A stretch of DNA of 64,000 bases from Pseudomonas salomonii (lineage in GTDB: Bacteria; Pseudomonadota; Gammaproteobacteria; Pseudomonadales; Pseudomonadaceae), in the NCBI RefSeq assembly GCF_900107155.1, contig NZ_FNOX01000010.1, positions 248,001 to 312,000 of the forward strand, given 5' to 3'. The notes under the pieces are model-generated. The model worked only from the letters and a program-made list of their open reading frames with translations, had not been told where the DNA came from and ran no database searches. Below, one piece after another: positions 45,091 to 53,454 of the stretch. The translations under genes were made by a program, and so were the position numbers. Every line of letters starts with the position of its first letter. Position 1 is the first letter of the stretch.

Positions 45091-45845
45091 TGCTCCGACA
45101 GGTATTGCTGATATTCCGGCGTACCGGGATAGAGTCGTTCGAGTTGCTGGCCAAACTGTGCAGCCGTGTCGCGTTCTTCATGAACCGTCGCCAGGCGCAC
45201 ACCGAGCAATAGACTACGTGCATTTTGCCCGCTGAGCAGGCTAAAACGCTCGTAAAAGTCACGTGCCGGCACATAATGCCTGTCTTCGTAAGACAACTCA
45301 GCCATTTCGAGCAACGCCCGTGGCTGGCGACTGTTCAGGTGCAGGGCTTTTTCCAGTTGCTGGCGGGCGCTGTCGCGCTGGCCCAGGCGTATCGAGGTCA
45401 CCCCAAGGTTCTCGAATACGCGTGAACGCTCAGGATAAAGGCTATCGGCGCTGGCTTGCTGGAAATAACGGGACGCCTGCTCATAACGTTGCTGCGCAAA
45501 CAGGAAGCTGCCGTAGTTATTCAGCAGCCGAGGGTCGGCAGGACGTGCGGCCAGGGCCTTGTGAAAATACGCCTCGGCCAGTTCGGGCTCAGCCTGAGCC
45601 TGGAACACCAGGGCCAGTGCGGCATTGGCATCGGCATCATCGCCGTCCAGTTGCAGCGCCTTTTTCAACGGCACCTTGGCCTGCTCGCTCATACCCTGGC
45701 GCAGATAACCCAAGCCCAATTGCACATAGGCAATTCGCGCCTCGTCACGGCCTTTGCCGGTTTGCATGGGGCTGTCCTGGCCCGATGAAACACAACCGGC
45801 CATCAGACCGGTAAAAAGCAACAGCAGCGCGAGGCGCAAGGGCAT
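45087..45845 (-). CDS. pilF: Type IV pilus biogenesis lipoprotein PilF (PilW)
   Basis: A 252-residue outer-membrane lipoprotein pilotin for the PilQ secretin. The signal peptide ends at lipobox LMAGC with acceptor Cys18. The body is TPR repeats (RIAYVQLGLGYLRQGMSEQA, ANAALALVFQAQAEPELAEAY, LLNNYGSFLFAQQRYEQA). Overlap with rodZ by 4 bp indicates coupled translation. The order rlmN-pilF-rodZ-ispG is standard in Pseudomonas. Confidence 0.95.
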   Translation of the reverse strand: MPLRLALLLLFTGLMAGCVSSGQDSPMQTGKGRDEARIAYVQLGLGYLRQGMSEQAKVPLKKALQLDGDDADANAALALVFQAQAEPELAEAYFHKALAARPADPRLLNNYGSFLFAQQRYEQASRYFQQASADSLYPERSRVFENLGVTSIRLGQRDSARQQLEKALHLNSRQPRALLEMAELSYEDRHYVPARDFYERFSLLSGQNARSLLLGVRLATVHEERDTAAQFGQQLERLYPGTPEYQQYLSEQ

Positions 45846-45857
45846 AGAGGTCCTCTC

Positions 45858-47006
45858 TCAGATTCGATTCACAGCAATTTGCGGCAAATCTTCGGCGGCG
45901 TTAAGTTCGCGCACGGCGATATAACGCTCACTGCGGCGGGTGCGATCCATCACTTGCCCGACCAGTTGGCCACAGGCGGCGTCGATGTCTTCACCACGGG
46001 TGGTGCGCACAGTAACGTTGTAGCCGGCCTGGTGCAGTTGATCCTGGAAACGGCGGATGGCGTTGTTGCTCGGCCGCTCGTAGCCAGAATGGGGAAACGG
46101 GTTAAACGGAATCAGGTTGATCTTGCACGGGGTGTTCTTGAGCAGCTCGATCATCTCGACCGCATGCTCAACCTTGTCGTTGATGTCCTTGAGCATGGTG
46201 TACTCAATGGTCAACACACGCTTTTCGCCCAAGGTCGCCATGTAGCGCTGGCAAGATTCGAGCAGCATCTTAAGCGGATACTTCTTGTTGATTGGCACCA
46301 ATTGGTTACGCAATGCGTCATTCGGTGCGTGCAACGACAGCGCCAGGGAAACGTCGATGTGCTTGGCCAGCTCATCGATCATCGGCACCACGCCGGAGGT
46401 CGACAGGGTCACACGGCGCTTGGAAATGCCGTAACCCAGGTCGTCCATCATCAAATGCATGGCGGCAACGACGTTGTCGAAGTTCAGCAGCGGCTCACCC
46501 ATGCCCATCATCACCACGTTGGTGATGGCACGGTCGACGGTTGCCGGGACGCTGCCAAAGGATTTGTTGGCAATCCACACCTGGCCGATAACTTCGGCGG
46601 CAGTGAGGTTGCTATTGAAGCCTTGCTTGCCGGTGGAGCAGAAACTGCAATCCAGGGCACAGCCTGCCTGGGACGAAACGCACAAAGTGCCGCGCTTGCC
46701 CTGGGGAATGTAGACGGTCTCGACGCAGCTGCCGGACGCCACGCGCACCACCCACTTACGGGTGCCGTCGGTGGAGATGTCCTCGCTGACAACCTCGGGA
46801 CCACGGACCTCGGCAATGGCCTTGAGCTTGTCGCGCAGGGCCTTGCTGACGTTCGTCATGGCGTCGAAATCGTCGACACCAAAGTGGTGAATCCACTTCA
46901 TTACCTGACCGGCACGGAAACGCTTCTCCCCGATTGAGTCGAAGAATTTTTCCATTTCCTGTTGAGTCAGACCCAGCAGGTTGGTTTTAACAGTCGATGT
47001 AGTCAT
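45858..47006 (-). CDS. rlmN: Dual-specificity 23S rRNA/tRNA adenine-C2 methyltransferase
   Basis: A 382-residue radical SAM enzyme methylating A2503 of 23S rRNA and A37 of some tRNAs. The cluster motif is CALDCSFCSTGKQG and the C-terminal catalytic cysteine lies in DIDAACGQL. The MMGMGEPLLN motif and the N-terminal helical domain (EKFFDSIGEKRFRAGQVMKW) are typical. Length is normal. Confidence 0.97.
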   Translation of the reverse strand: MTTSTVKTNLLGLTQQEMEKFFDSIGEKRFRAGQVMKWIHHFGVDDFDAMTNVSKALRDKLKAIAEVRGPEVVSEDISTDGTRKWVVRVASGSCVETVYIPQGKRGTLCVSSQAGCALDCSFCSTGKQGFNSNLTAAEVIGQVWIANKSFGSVPATVDRAITNVVMMGMGEPLLNFDNVVAAMHLMMDDLGYGISKRRVTLSTSGVVPMIDELAKHIDVSLALSLHAPNDALRNQLVPINKKYPLKMLLESCQRYMATLGEKRVLTIEYTMLKDINDKVEHAVEMIELLKNTPCKINLIPFNPFPHSGYERPSNNAIRRFQDQLHQAGYNVTVRTTRGEDIDAACGQLVGQVMDRTRRSERYIAVRELNAAEDLPQIAVNRI

Positions 47007-47035
47007 GGATTCACCCTCACTCTTTAAGCCGATGC

Positions 47036-47461
47036 TTAGCGAGCGGTTACTTCAGTAGCAGCGAAAAAGTACGAGATTTCGCGAGCAGCAGCGGCTTCGG
47101 AGTCCGAGCCGTGAACAGCGTTGGCGTCGATGGACTCAGCGAAGTCAGCACGGATGGTGCCGGCAGCAGCTTCTTTAGGGTTGGTAGCGCCCATCAGCTC
47201 ACGGTTCAGAGCGATAGCGTTTTCGCCTTCCAGAACCTGAACAACAACAGGGCCGGAGATCATGAAGGCAACCAGGTCGCCGAAGAAGCCACGAGCGCTG
47301 TGCTCAGCGTAGAAGCCTTCAGCTTCAGCTTTGGACAGTTGCTTGAGTTTCGAAGCTACAACCTTCAGGCCGGCTTTTTCGAAACGAGTGGTGATCTCGC
47401 CGATGACGTTTTTTGCAACAGCGTCAGGCTTGATGATGGAGAAAGTACGTTGAACAGCCAT
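47036..47461 (-). CDS. ndk: Nucleoside diphosphate kinase
   Basis: A 141-residue enzyme that transfers phosphate between NTPs and NDPs through a phospho-histidine. The active-site segment NAVHGSDSEAAAAREISYFF is intact, as is the start QRTFSIIKPDAVAKN. It lies 29 bp ahead of rlmN in the same direction. Confidence 0.98.
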   Translation of the reverse strand: MAVQRTFSIIKPDAVAKNVIGEITTRFEKAGLKVVASKLKQLSKAEAEGFYAEHSARGFFGDLVAFMISGPVVVQVLEGENAIALNRELMGATNPKEAAAGTIRADFAESIDANAVHGSDSEAAAAREISYFFAATEVTAR

Positions 47462-47490
47462 GGTGTAACTCCAGAAACGGTAATTTACGA

Positions 47491-47520
47491 AAAATTAAAC
47501 CCGCGAATTATACGCGGGTT
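47491..47520 (-). terminator. Terminator of the isc operon, with a TATAAT in its loop
   Basis: Minus strand: AACCCGCG, 7-base loop, CGCGGGTT, then TAATTTTT. The loop and stem edge read TATAAT (47513-47508), a perfect -10 hexamer about 45 bp upstream of the ndk ATG; a matching -35 box is weak (TTAGGC). Confidence 0.75.
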
Positions 47521-47553
47521 ATTGGGTATTGCCTAACTGCGTAAAAAGTCGGC

Positions 47554-47757
47554 TCAGTCGTCTGCTTCTTCGATCCACAGACCCTGAATCGCCTCCAGGA
47601 CCTTTTCGCCACCCCGGTCAGGGATGTCGTCGAATTCCGGCAGTGCCATTACGAGGTCGCGCAACTTGACGAAGTTCACGGTAAGAGGATTGACCTCAGG
47701 ATGAGCTTCCGCAAGTTGTATAGCGATTTCTTGTACATCAACCCATTTCAGGCTCAT
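47554..47757 (-). CDS. iscX: Fe-S cluster assembly protein IscX
   Basis: A 67-residue acidic protein (MSLKWVDVQEIAIQLAEAHP, then FVKLRDLVMALPEFDD and IEEADD). It binds IscS and modulates cluster assembly as an iron-dependent adaptor. ATG 47757 is used rather than the upstream in-frame codon at 47775 since it gives the conserved start. Last gene of the isc operon. Confidence 0.96.
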   Translation of the reverse strand: MSLKWVDVQEIAIQLAEAHPEVNPLTVNFVKLRDLVMALPEFDDIPDRGGEKVLEAIQGLWIEEADD

Positions 47758-47771
47758 GACATTTCCTTGAA

Positions 47772-48113
47772 TCAATGCGGCGCTTCGGCCGCATGGTTGA
47801 GGGAATATTTCGGAATTTCGACAGTGATGTCTTCCGTGCCGACCTTTGCCTGACAGCTTAGGCGAGAAGTCGCCTCCAGGCCCCAGGCGCGATCCAGAAA
47901 GTCCTCTTCCAGCTCGTCCGCTTCTTCGAGAGAGTTGAAACCCTCGCGAATTACGCAGTGGCAGGTCGTGCAGGCGCAGACACCGCCGCAGGCGCTTTCG
48001 ATCTCGATATGGTTGTCATGGGCAACTTCGAGGATGGACTTGCCGGTCTCAGCCTCCACAACCATACCGTCCGGGCAATGCTCGGCGTGTGGCAGAAAAA
48101 TGACCTGCGGCAT
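47772..48113 (-). CDS. fdx: [2Fe-2S] ferredoxin of the isc system
   Basis: A 113-residue adrenodoxin-type ferredoxin. Cluster ligands lie in ACGGVCACTTCHCVI, with the last cysteine in SRLSCQAKVG. It supplies electrons for cluster assembly on IscU. It sits 3 bp after hscA. Confidence 0.96.
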   Translation of the reverse strand: MPQVIFLPHAEHCPDGMVVEAETGKSILEVAHDNHIEIESACGGVCACTTCHCVIREGFNSLEEADELEEDFLDRAWGLEATSRLSCQAKVGTEDITVEIPKYSLNHAAEAPH

Positions 48114-48116
48114 TAA

Positions 48117-49979
48117 TTATTCCTCGATTTCATTCAGGTTGCGCCCGGCCAGTGCGGCTTTCACCGTCTGATCCATGCGGCGGGCGGCAAAGGCATCAGT
48201 CACTTGCGACAGGCGCTTGGTCTGCTGCTCGATGGCGTAACCATCGTTGCCTTTCATCAATTCGGCCAATTCCTGCATTTGCAGGTCGATAACCATGCGC
48301 TCTTCAGCATCCAACAGACGCTCGCCGTCGGCTTCCAGGGCGCCCTGCACGGCTTCGAGCAGGCGCTGGGCATCGACTTGCTGCTCGCGCAGCACGCGGG
48401 CGACCTTGTCGTCACCGGCATATTGGAACGAATCCTTGAGCATCTTGGCGATTTCGCCGTCGGTGAGGCCGTAGGACGGCTTGACCTGAATGCTGGCTTC
48501 AACGCCCGAGGCCAATTCACGTGCTGCCACGCTGAGCAGGCCATCGGCGTCGACCTGGAAGGTCACGCGAATTTTCGCCGCACCGGCCACCATCGCCGGG
48601 ATGCCGCGCAGTTCAAAGCGCGCCAGGGAGCGGCAGTCGCTGATCAGTTCGCGCTCGCCTTGCAGCACATGAATCATCATGGCCGTCTGGCCGTCTTTGT
48701 ACGTGGTGAAATCCTGGGCGCGTGCGACGGGGATGGTGGTGTTGCGTGGAATCACCTTCTCCATCAGGCCGCCCATGGTTTCCAGCCCCAGGGACAGCGG
48801 GATCACGTCGAGCAGCAGCAGTTCGCCACCATCGCGTTTATTACCGGCCAGGGTGTCGGCCTGGATAGCGGCGCCGATGGCGACTACTTGATCCGGGTCG
48901 ATTTCCGTCAGTGGCTGACGGCCAAACGCTTCGGCAACCGCTTCGCGAACACGTGGGACGCGCGTCGATCCGCCGACCATGACCACAGCGGCCACGTCTT
49001 CCAGCTCGATGCCGGAATCACGTACAGCCCGACGGCACGCCTTGAGGCTGCGAGCGACCATCGGTTCGATCAACCCATCAAAGGCTTCGCGAGTCAGTTG
49101 AGCGGACCAGCTGCCGTAGGAAACTTCAACAGAATCAGCGTCAGTCAGTGCTTCCTTGGCCGCGCAGGCGGTTTGCAGCAGATTACGCTGCGCGCCAGGG
49201 TCCAGGTCAGCCGACAAGCCGGCGCTGGTGATGATCCAGCCGGCAATGGCATGGTCAAAGTCATCGCCACCCAGGGCGCTGTCGCCACCGGTAGCCAGCA
49301 CTTCAAACACACCGCCGGTCAGGCGCAGGATCGAAATATCAAAGGTGCCGCCGCCCAGGTCATAAATTGCCACGAGGCCTTCAGCGTGCTGATCCAGTCC
49401 ATAGGCCACCGCCGCTGCGGTCGGCTCATTGAGCAAGCGCAACACGTTCAGACCCGCCAGCTTCGCGGCGTCCTTCGTGGCTTGACGCTGTGCGTCGTCG
49501 AAATAGGCAGGAACGGTGATCACTGCGCCGACCAGTTCGCCGCCCAGGGTATTTTCTGCGCGCTGACGCAGCACCTTGAGGATATCCGCCGACACTTCCA
49601 CCGGGCTTTTCGGGCCCTGGACGGTGTCGATGAACGGCATATGGGATTCGCCGCCAACGAAGCGGTACGGCAGCTGGTCGCCCAATTGCTTGACGTCGGA
49701 CAGACCGCGGCCCATCAAGCGTTTAACCGACAGCACGGTATTCAACGGGTCACTGGACGCCGCCAACTTGGCCGACTCACCGACTTCAGTGCGATCAGCG
49801 TGATAACGCACAGCGGAGGGCAGGATCACCTGGCCATTAGCGTCGGGCAACGGCTCGGACAGGCCGCTGCGCAAGGCAGCAACCAGGGAATTGGTGGTGC
49901 CCAGGTCAATCCCGACCGCCAGGCGACGCTGGTGCGGTTGAGGGCTTTGGCCGGGTTCGGCGATTTGCAGTAGGGCCAT
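48117..49979 (-). CDS. hscA: Fe-S assembly chaperone HscA (Hsp70 class)
   Basis: A 620-residue specialised DnaK relative that helps release clusters from IscU. The ATPase domain (about 1-385) has AVGIDLGTTNSLVAAL, IYDLGGGTFDISIL and VVMVGGSTRVPRVREAV; the substrate domain follows (LDVIPLSLGLETMGG, AKIRVTFQVDADGLLSVAAREL). It acts with the HscB co-chaperone encoded next upstream. Confidence 0.97.
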   Translation of the reverse strand: MALLQIAEPGQSPQPHQRRLAVGIDLGTTNSLVAALRSGLSEPLPDANGQVILPSAVRYHADRTEVGESAKLAASSDPLNTVLSVKRLMGRGLSDVKQLGDQLPYRFVGGESHMPFIDTVQGPKSPVEVSADILKVLRQRAENTLGGELVGAVITVPAYFDDAQRQATKDAAKLAGLNVLRLLNEPTAAAVAYGLDQHAEGLVAIYDLGGGTFDISILRLTGGVFEVLATGGDSALGGDDFDHAIAGWIITSAGLSADLDPGAQRNLLQTACAAKEALTDADSVEVSYGSWSAQLTREAFDGLIEPMVARSLKACRRAVRDSGIELEDVAAVVMVGGSTRVPRVREAVAEAFGRQPLTEIDPDQVVAIGAAIQADTLAGNKRDGGELLLLDVIPLSLGLETMGGLMEKVIPRNTTIPVARAQDFTTYKDGQTAMMIHVLQGERELISDCRSLARFELRGIPAMVAGAAKIRVTFQVDADGLLSVAARELASGVEASIQVKPSYGLTDGEIAKMLKDSFQYAGDDKVARVLREQQVDAQRLLEAVQGALEADGERLLDAEERMVIDLQMQELAELMKGNDGYAIEQQTKRLSQVTDAFAARRMDQTVKAALAGRNLNEIEE

Positions 49980-50030
49980 GGTAATCAGGTCTTATCTGTC
50001 TATCAGGCGTGCATCACGGGCAGCACTGGG

Positions 50031-50552
50031 TTAATCGTCGAGGCGCTCTTCTAGCTGGCGCACTTCGTAGGTGAGCTTGTCGAGGAACTGCATGCGCCGC
50101 ATCAGGCGTTCGGCCTGTTCACGTTGCGCTGCATCATCCCAACAGGCTGCGAAGCTTTCGTTGAGCTCATCCTGGGCCGTTTTCAGACGACGCTTGAAGA
50201 CCGCGACACCGGCTATATCAGCCTCGTCCTGCAAGTCTTCGAGTTCTTCGCGCCACTGCATCTGCTGCATCAGGAAGTCCGGATCGTGCACCGTGACTTC
50301 GATCGGCAACTCACCACCGTTCAACGCGAGCAGGTAGCGCGCGCGTTTGGGCGGGTTTTTCAGCGTCTGATAGGCTTCGTTGAGGCTGGCCGATTGCTCC
50401 AGCGCCAGGCGCTGCTCACGCTCGGAAGCGTCAGCAAAGCGGTCCGGATGCACCGCACGCGCCAACTCTCGGTAGCGCGTGGCAAGCTGCTCAAGGTCCA
50501 GCCGAAAGCTCGGCTGCAGCTCGAATAAAGCGAAATGACAAGGATTACCCAC
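50031..50552 (-). CDS. hscB: Fe-S assembly co-chaperone HscB
   Basis: A 173-residue J-protein that delivers IscU to HscA. The start is GTG at 50552 (GAGG 6 bases upstream; MGNPCHFALFEL), since the open frame beyond it has no family likeness. The J-domain has HPDRF (HPD motif), and the C-terminal helical bundle binds IscU. The order iscA-hscB-hscA-fdx is standard. Confidence 0.95.
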   Translation of the reverse strand: MGNPCHFALFELQPSFRLDLEQLATRYRELARAVHPDRFADASEREQRLALEQSASLNEAYQTLKNPPKRARYLLALNGGELPIEVTVHDPDFLMQQMQWREELEDLQDEADIAGVAVFKRRLKTAQDELNESFAACWDDAAQREQAERLMRRMQFLDKLTYEVRQLEERLDD

Positions 50553-50560
50553 GAATAGCC

Positions 50561-50884
50561 TCAGATGTTGAAGCTTTCGCCGCAGCCACATTCACCGCGC
50601 ACGTTGGGGTTGTTGAACTTGAAGCCTTCGTTCAACCCTTCCTTGACGAAATCGAGCTCGGTGCCGTCAAGGTAAGTCAGGCTTTTAGGGTCGATGATCA
50701 CCTTCTCGCCGTGACTTTCGAACACCTGGTCTTCCTCAACCACCTCGTCGACAAACTCCAGCACGTAGGCAAGGCCGGAACAGCCCGTGGTGCGAACACC
50801 CAGACGAATCCCCTCACCTTTACCGCGCCCATTCAGGGAGCGGCGAATGTGCTGCGCAGCCGCTTCTGTCATGCTGATAGCCAT
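50561..50884 (-). CDS. iscA: A-type Fe-S carrier IscA
   Basis: A 107-residue scaffold/carrier. The three conserved cysteines are in TTGCSGLAY and GECGCGESF. ATG 50884 (MAISMTEAAAQ) has AAGGAG upstream and is preferred over the ATG at 50908. Confidence 0.96.
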   Translation of the reverse strand: MAISMTEAAAQHIRRSLNGRGKGEGIRLGVRTTGCSGLAYVLEFVDEVVEEDQVFESHGEKVIIDPKSLTYLDGTELDFVKEGLNEGFKFNNPNVRGECGCGESFNI

Positions 50885-50912
50885 CGTTGACTCCTTACTC
50901 GTCGCCAAATGC

Positions 50913-51299
50913 TTAGATCAAGCCTTTCTTCTGCTTGTAGTCGCGAACGGCCGCCTTGATGGCGTCTTCTGCGAGTACGGAGCAGTGAATTTTCACCGGC
51001 GGCAGCGCCAGTTCTTCGGCCAGCTGGGTGTTGCTGATGGTGACAGCCTCATCCAGGGTCTTGCCTTTCATCCACTCGGTAGCGAGGGAGCTGGAGGCAA
51101 TGGCGGAACCGCAGCCGTAAGTCTTGAACTTGGCGTCTTCGATAACGCCAGCGTCGTTGACCTTGATCTGCAGGCGCATCACATCGCCGCACGCCGGAGC
51201 GCCGACCATGCCGGTGCCGACATCAGGGTCTTCCGCGTTCATCTTGCCGACGTTGCGCGGGTTTTCGTAGTGGTCGATGACCTTTTCGCTGTAAGCCAT
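50913..51299 (-). CDS. iscU: Fe-S cluster scaffold IscU
   Basis: A 128-residue scaffold on which clusters are built. The ligands are visible: Cys in GAPACGDVM with its Asp, Cys in TYGCGSAIASSS, and Cys in KIHCSVLAEDA. The HscA recognition LPPVK motif is present just before the last Cys. Confidence 0.98.
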   Translation of the reverse strand: MAYSEKVIDHYENPRNVGKMNAEDPDVGTGMVGAPACGDVMRLQIKVNDAGVIEDAKFKTYGCGSAIASSSLATEWMKGKTLDEAVTISNTQLAEELALPPVKIHCSVLAEDAIKAAVRDYKQKKGLI

Positions 51300-51398
51300 G
51301 GTACTGAATCCTCACTCATCAGGGCCGCTCTGGAACCCTGTAAAAACGCCTGCGTTTTCCGCCACGTTCTTACAGAGCTTGGGTGGCGGCTTCTATAT

Positions 51399-52613
51399 TT
51401 AGTGTGCCGCCCACTCGATCTTGGAGATATCGACACCGTCTTTGTACATGTCCCACAGCGGCGACAGAACGCGCAGCTTGTTGACGGCTTCGCAGACTTT
51501 CTGCGCGGCGTAGTCGATTTGCTCTTCGGTGGTGAAGCGGCCGAAGGTAAAGCGGATCGAGCTGTGTGCCAGTTCGTCGTTGCGGCCCAGGGCGCGCAGA
51601 ACGTACGAAGGCTCAAGGGACGCCGAGGTGCAGGCCGAACCGGACGAAACCGCCAGGTCCTTGAGCGCCATGATCAGCGACTCGCCTTCGACGTAGTTGA
51701 AGCTCAAGTTCAGGTTGTGCGGTACACGGGCGGTCATGCTGCCATTGATGTACAGCTCTTCAAGGTTCTCGACCTGCTTGTAGAAGCGATCGCTCAGGGC
51801 CTTGATACGAATGTTTTCGGCAGCCATGTCTTCCTTGGCTACACGGAAGGCTTCGCCCATGCCGACGATCTGGTGAGTGGCCAGGGTGCCCGAACGCATG
51901 CCGCGCTCGTGACCGCCGCCGTGCATGGTCGCTTCGATGCGCACGCGGGGTTTGCGGCTCACGTACAACGCGCCGATGCCTTTAGGGCCGTAGGTCTTGT
52001 GGGCAGAGAACGACATCAGGTCGACTTTCAGCTTGGACAGGTCGATATCGACCTTGCCGGTGGACTGAGCAGCGTCGACGTGCAGCAGAATGCCTTTGGA
52101 GCGCGTCAGCTCGCCAATGGCTGCGATGTCGTTGATGGTGCCGATTTCGTTGTTCACGTGGATCACGGAAACCAGGATGGTGTCTTCACGCAGGGCCGCT
52201 TCGATCATGGCCGGGGTGACGATACCGTCGGTGGTTGGCTCAAGGTAGGTGACCTCGAAACCTTCACGCTCCAGTTGGCGCATGGTGTCGAGGACAGCCT
52301 TGTGCTCAATCTTGGTGGTGATCAGGTGCTTGCCTTTGGTCGCGTAGAAATGCGCCGCGCCCTTGATTGCCAGGTTGTCGGACTCGGTAGCGCCGGAGGT
52401 CCAGACGATTTCCCGTGGGTCGGCGCCCACCAGGTCGGCGACCTGGCGACGAGCGTTCTCGACCGCTTCCTCGGCTTTCCAGCCGAATACGTGGGAACGG
52501 GAGGCTGGGTTGCCGAAGTTTCCGTCAACCAGCAGGCACTCGCTCATCTTTTGCGCGACACGCGGATCAACCGGGGTGGTCGCTGAGTAATCAAGGTAAA
52601 TCGGCAATTTCAT
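51399..52613 (-). CDS. iscS: Cysteine desulfurase IscS
   Basis: A 404-residue PLP enzyme that takes sulfur from cysteine for cluster and tRNA thiolation. The PLP lysine is in FSAHKTYGPKG and the persulfide cysteine in SSGSACTSAS. It starts KLPIYLDYSATTPVDPRV, the canonical N-terminus. Confidence 0.98.
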   Translation of the reverse strand: MKLPIYLDYSATTPVDPRVAQKMSECLLVDGNFGNPASRSHVFGWKAEEAVENARRQVADLVGADPREIVWTSGATESDNLAIKGAAHFYATKGKHLITTKIEHKAVLDTMRQLEREGFEVTYLEPTTDGIVTPAMIEAALREDTILVSVIHVNNEIGTINDIAAIGELTRSKGILLHVDAAQSTGKVDIDLSKLKVDLMSFSAHKTYGPKGIGALYVSRKPRVRIEATMHGGGHERGMRSGTLATHQIVGMGEAFRVAKEDMAAENIRIKALSDRFYKQVENLEELYINGSMTARVPHNLNLSFNYVEGESLIMALKDLAVSSGSACTSASLEPSYVLRALGRNDELAHSSIRFTFGRFTTEEQIDYAAQKVCEAVNKLRVLSPLWDMYKDGVDISKIEWAAH

Positions 52614-52663
52614 GGACTTTCTCCTAAATCAGGCTGGCTGGCGTGCCGTTAGCTCTTCGGCTG

Positions 52664-53155
52664 TCACTCGACGGCGGACGCTTCAATCTTGTCCAGACGC
52701 GGCGCCTTGGTGTTGCAACGGCGCTGGTCCTGACGCTGGGCTACTTCTTGTACCTCACGGCGAGTCACAAGATCAGCCAAGCTGATACCACTCAAAAACT
52801 CATGGATCTGCAGGCTCAAGTCACACCACAAGTGGTGCGTCAGGCAGGTGTCGCCGGCGTGGCAGTCACCCAAACCCTGGCATTTGGTGGCATCGACGGA
52901 TTCGTTCACCGCGTCGATCACCTGAGCTACCTGGATGCCCTGCATATCGCGGGACAACTGATAGCCGCCACCCGGCCCACGCACACTGGAAACCAAGTTG
53001 CTGCGGCGCAATTTGGCGAACAGTTGCTCGAGATAGGACAGGGAAATGCCTTGGCGCTCGGAGATATCGGCCAGGGACACCGGCCCAGTTTGCGCGTGCA
53101 AGGCCAGGTCAAGCATGGCGGTCACCGCGTATCGGCCTTTTGTAGTCAGTCTCAT
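52664..53155 (-). CDS. iscR: Fe-S-sensing regulator IscR
   Basis: A 163-residue Rrf2-family repressor that senses cluster demand. The winged helix (MRLTTKGRYAVTAMLDLALH, then LSYLEQLFAKLRRSNLV) is followed by cluster ligands in ATKCQGLGDCHAGDTCLTHH. The start is ATG 53155; the open frame beyond it crosses the promoter and is not coding. Two IscR-type sites lie upstream, so it most likely represses its own operon when holding a [2Fe-2S] cluster. Confidence 0.97.
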   Translation of the reverse strand: MRLTTKGRYAVTAMLDLALHAQTGPVSLADISERQGISLSYLEQLFAKLRRSNLVSSVRGPGGGYQLSRDMQGIQVAQVIDAVNESVDATKCQGLGDCHAGDTCLTHHLWCDLSLQIHEFLSGISLADLVTRREVQEVAQRQDQRRCNTKAPRLDKIEASAVE

Positions 53156-53188
53156 GGACAAGTACCAAGGTGTTTCAGAATGGGGGCA

Positions 53189-53217
53189 AGTATGCGATTC
53201 CCGAGTATTTAAGTCAA
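53189..53217 (-). promoter_or_regulatory. iscR promoter
   Basis: Minus strand: TTGACT (53217-53212), 17-base spacer, CATACT (53194-53189), about 34 bp ahead of the iscR ATG. IscR-type site 1 covers the -35 box and most of the spacer. Confidence 0.7.
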
Positions 53218-53221
53218 CTAT
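53197..53221 (-). promoter_or_regulatory. IscR type-1-like site 1
   Basis: Minus strand ATAGTTGACTTAAATACTC plus GGGAAT. It matches the E. coli type-1 pattern ATA..TGAC......AGTCGGG.AT closely. It overlaps the -35 box. Confidence 0.65.
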
Positions 53222-53247
53222 AAGACCTAGTACTTTAGTCAGGATTA
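53220..53247 (-). promoter_or_regulatory. IscR type-1-like site 2
   Basis: Minus strand AATCCTGACTAAAGTACTAG plus GTCTTAT, directly upstream of site 1 with centres about 25 bp apart. Less close to consensus than site 1. Confidence 0.5.
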
Positions 53248-53342
53248 CCCGTAAAAAGGGCGCGCGAATAATAGCAGGGTGGGGTGGGGACGAACAGCGG
53301 GAACCGGGCCACGACTCAATCTCAAGACCCATGGAGGCCAAA

Positions 53343-53431
53343 TGTGGGAGCTGGCTTGCGTGCGACAGCGATGGGTCAGCACCCTCTAAGTGAGCTGGCA
53401 GACCGCTATCGCAGGCAAGCCAGCTCCCACA
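53343..53431. repeat. REPIN
   Basis: Inverted pair TGTGGGAGCTGGCTTGCGTGCGA / TCGCAGGCAAGCCAGCTCCCACA between iscR and cysE, with a longer centre than the other copies. Confidence 0.85.
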
Positions 53432-53454
53432 GGAGGTTTTATCGAGCTTAAGAT

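Noticed and set aside
48204..49973. Plus-strand frame of 589 codons
   Set aside because: Antisense shadow of hscA.
50787..52586. Plus-strand frame of 599 codons across iscS/iscU/iscA
   Set aside because: Antisense shadow of three well-conserved isc genes; no ribosome binding site or recognisable motif.
53156..53341. 62-codon N-terminal extension of iscR
   Set aside because: Covers the promoter and IscR sites; the known family starts at MRLTTKGRYAV.
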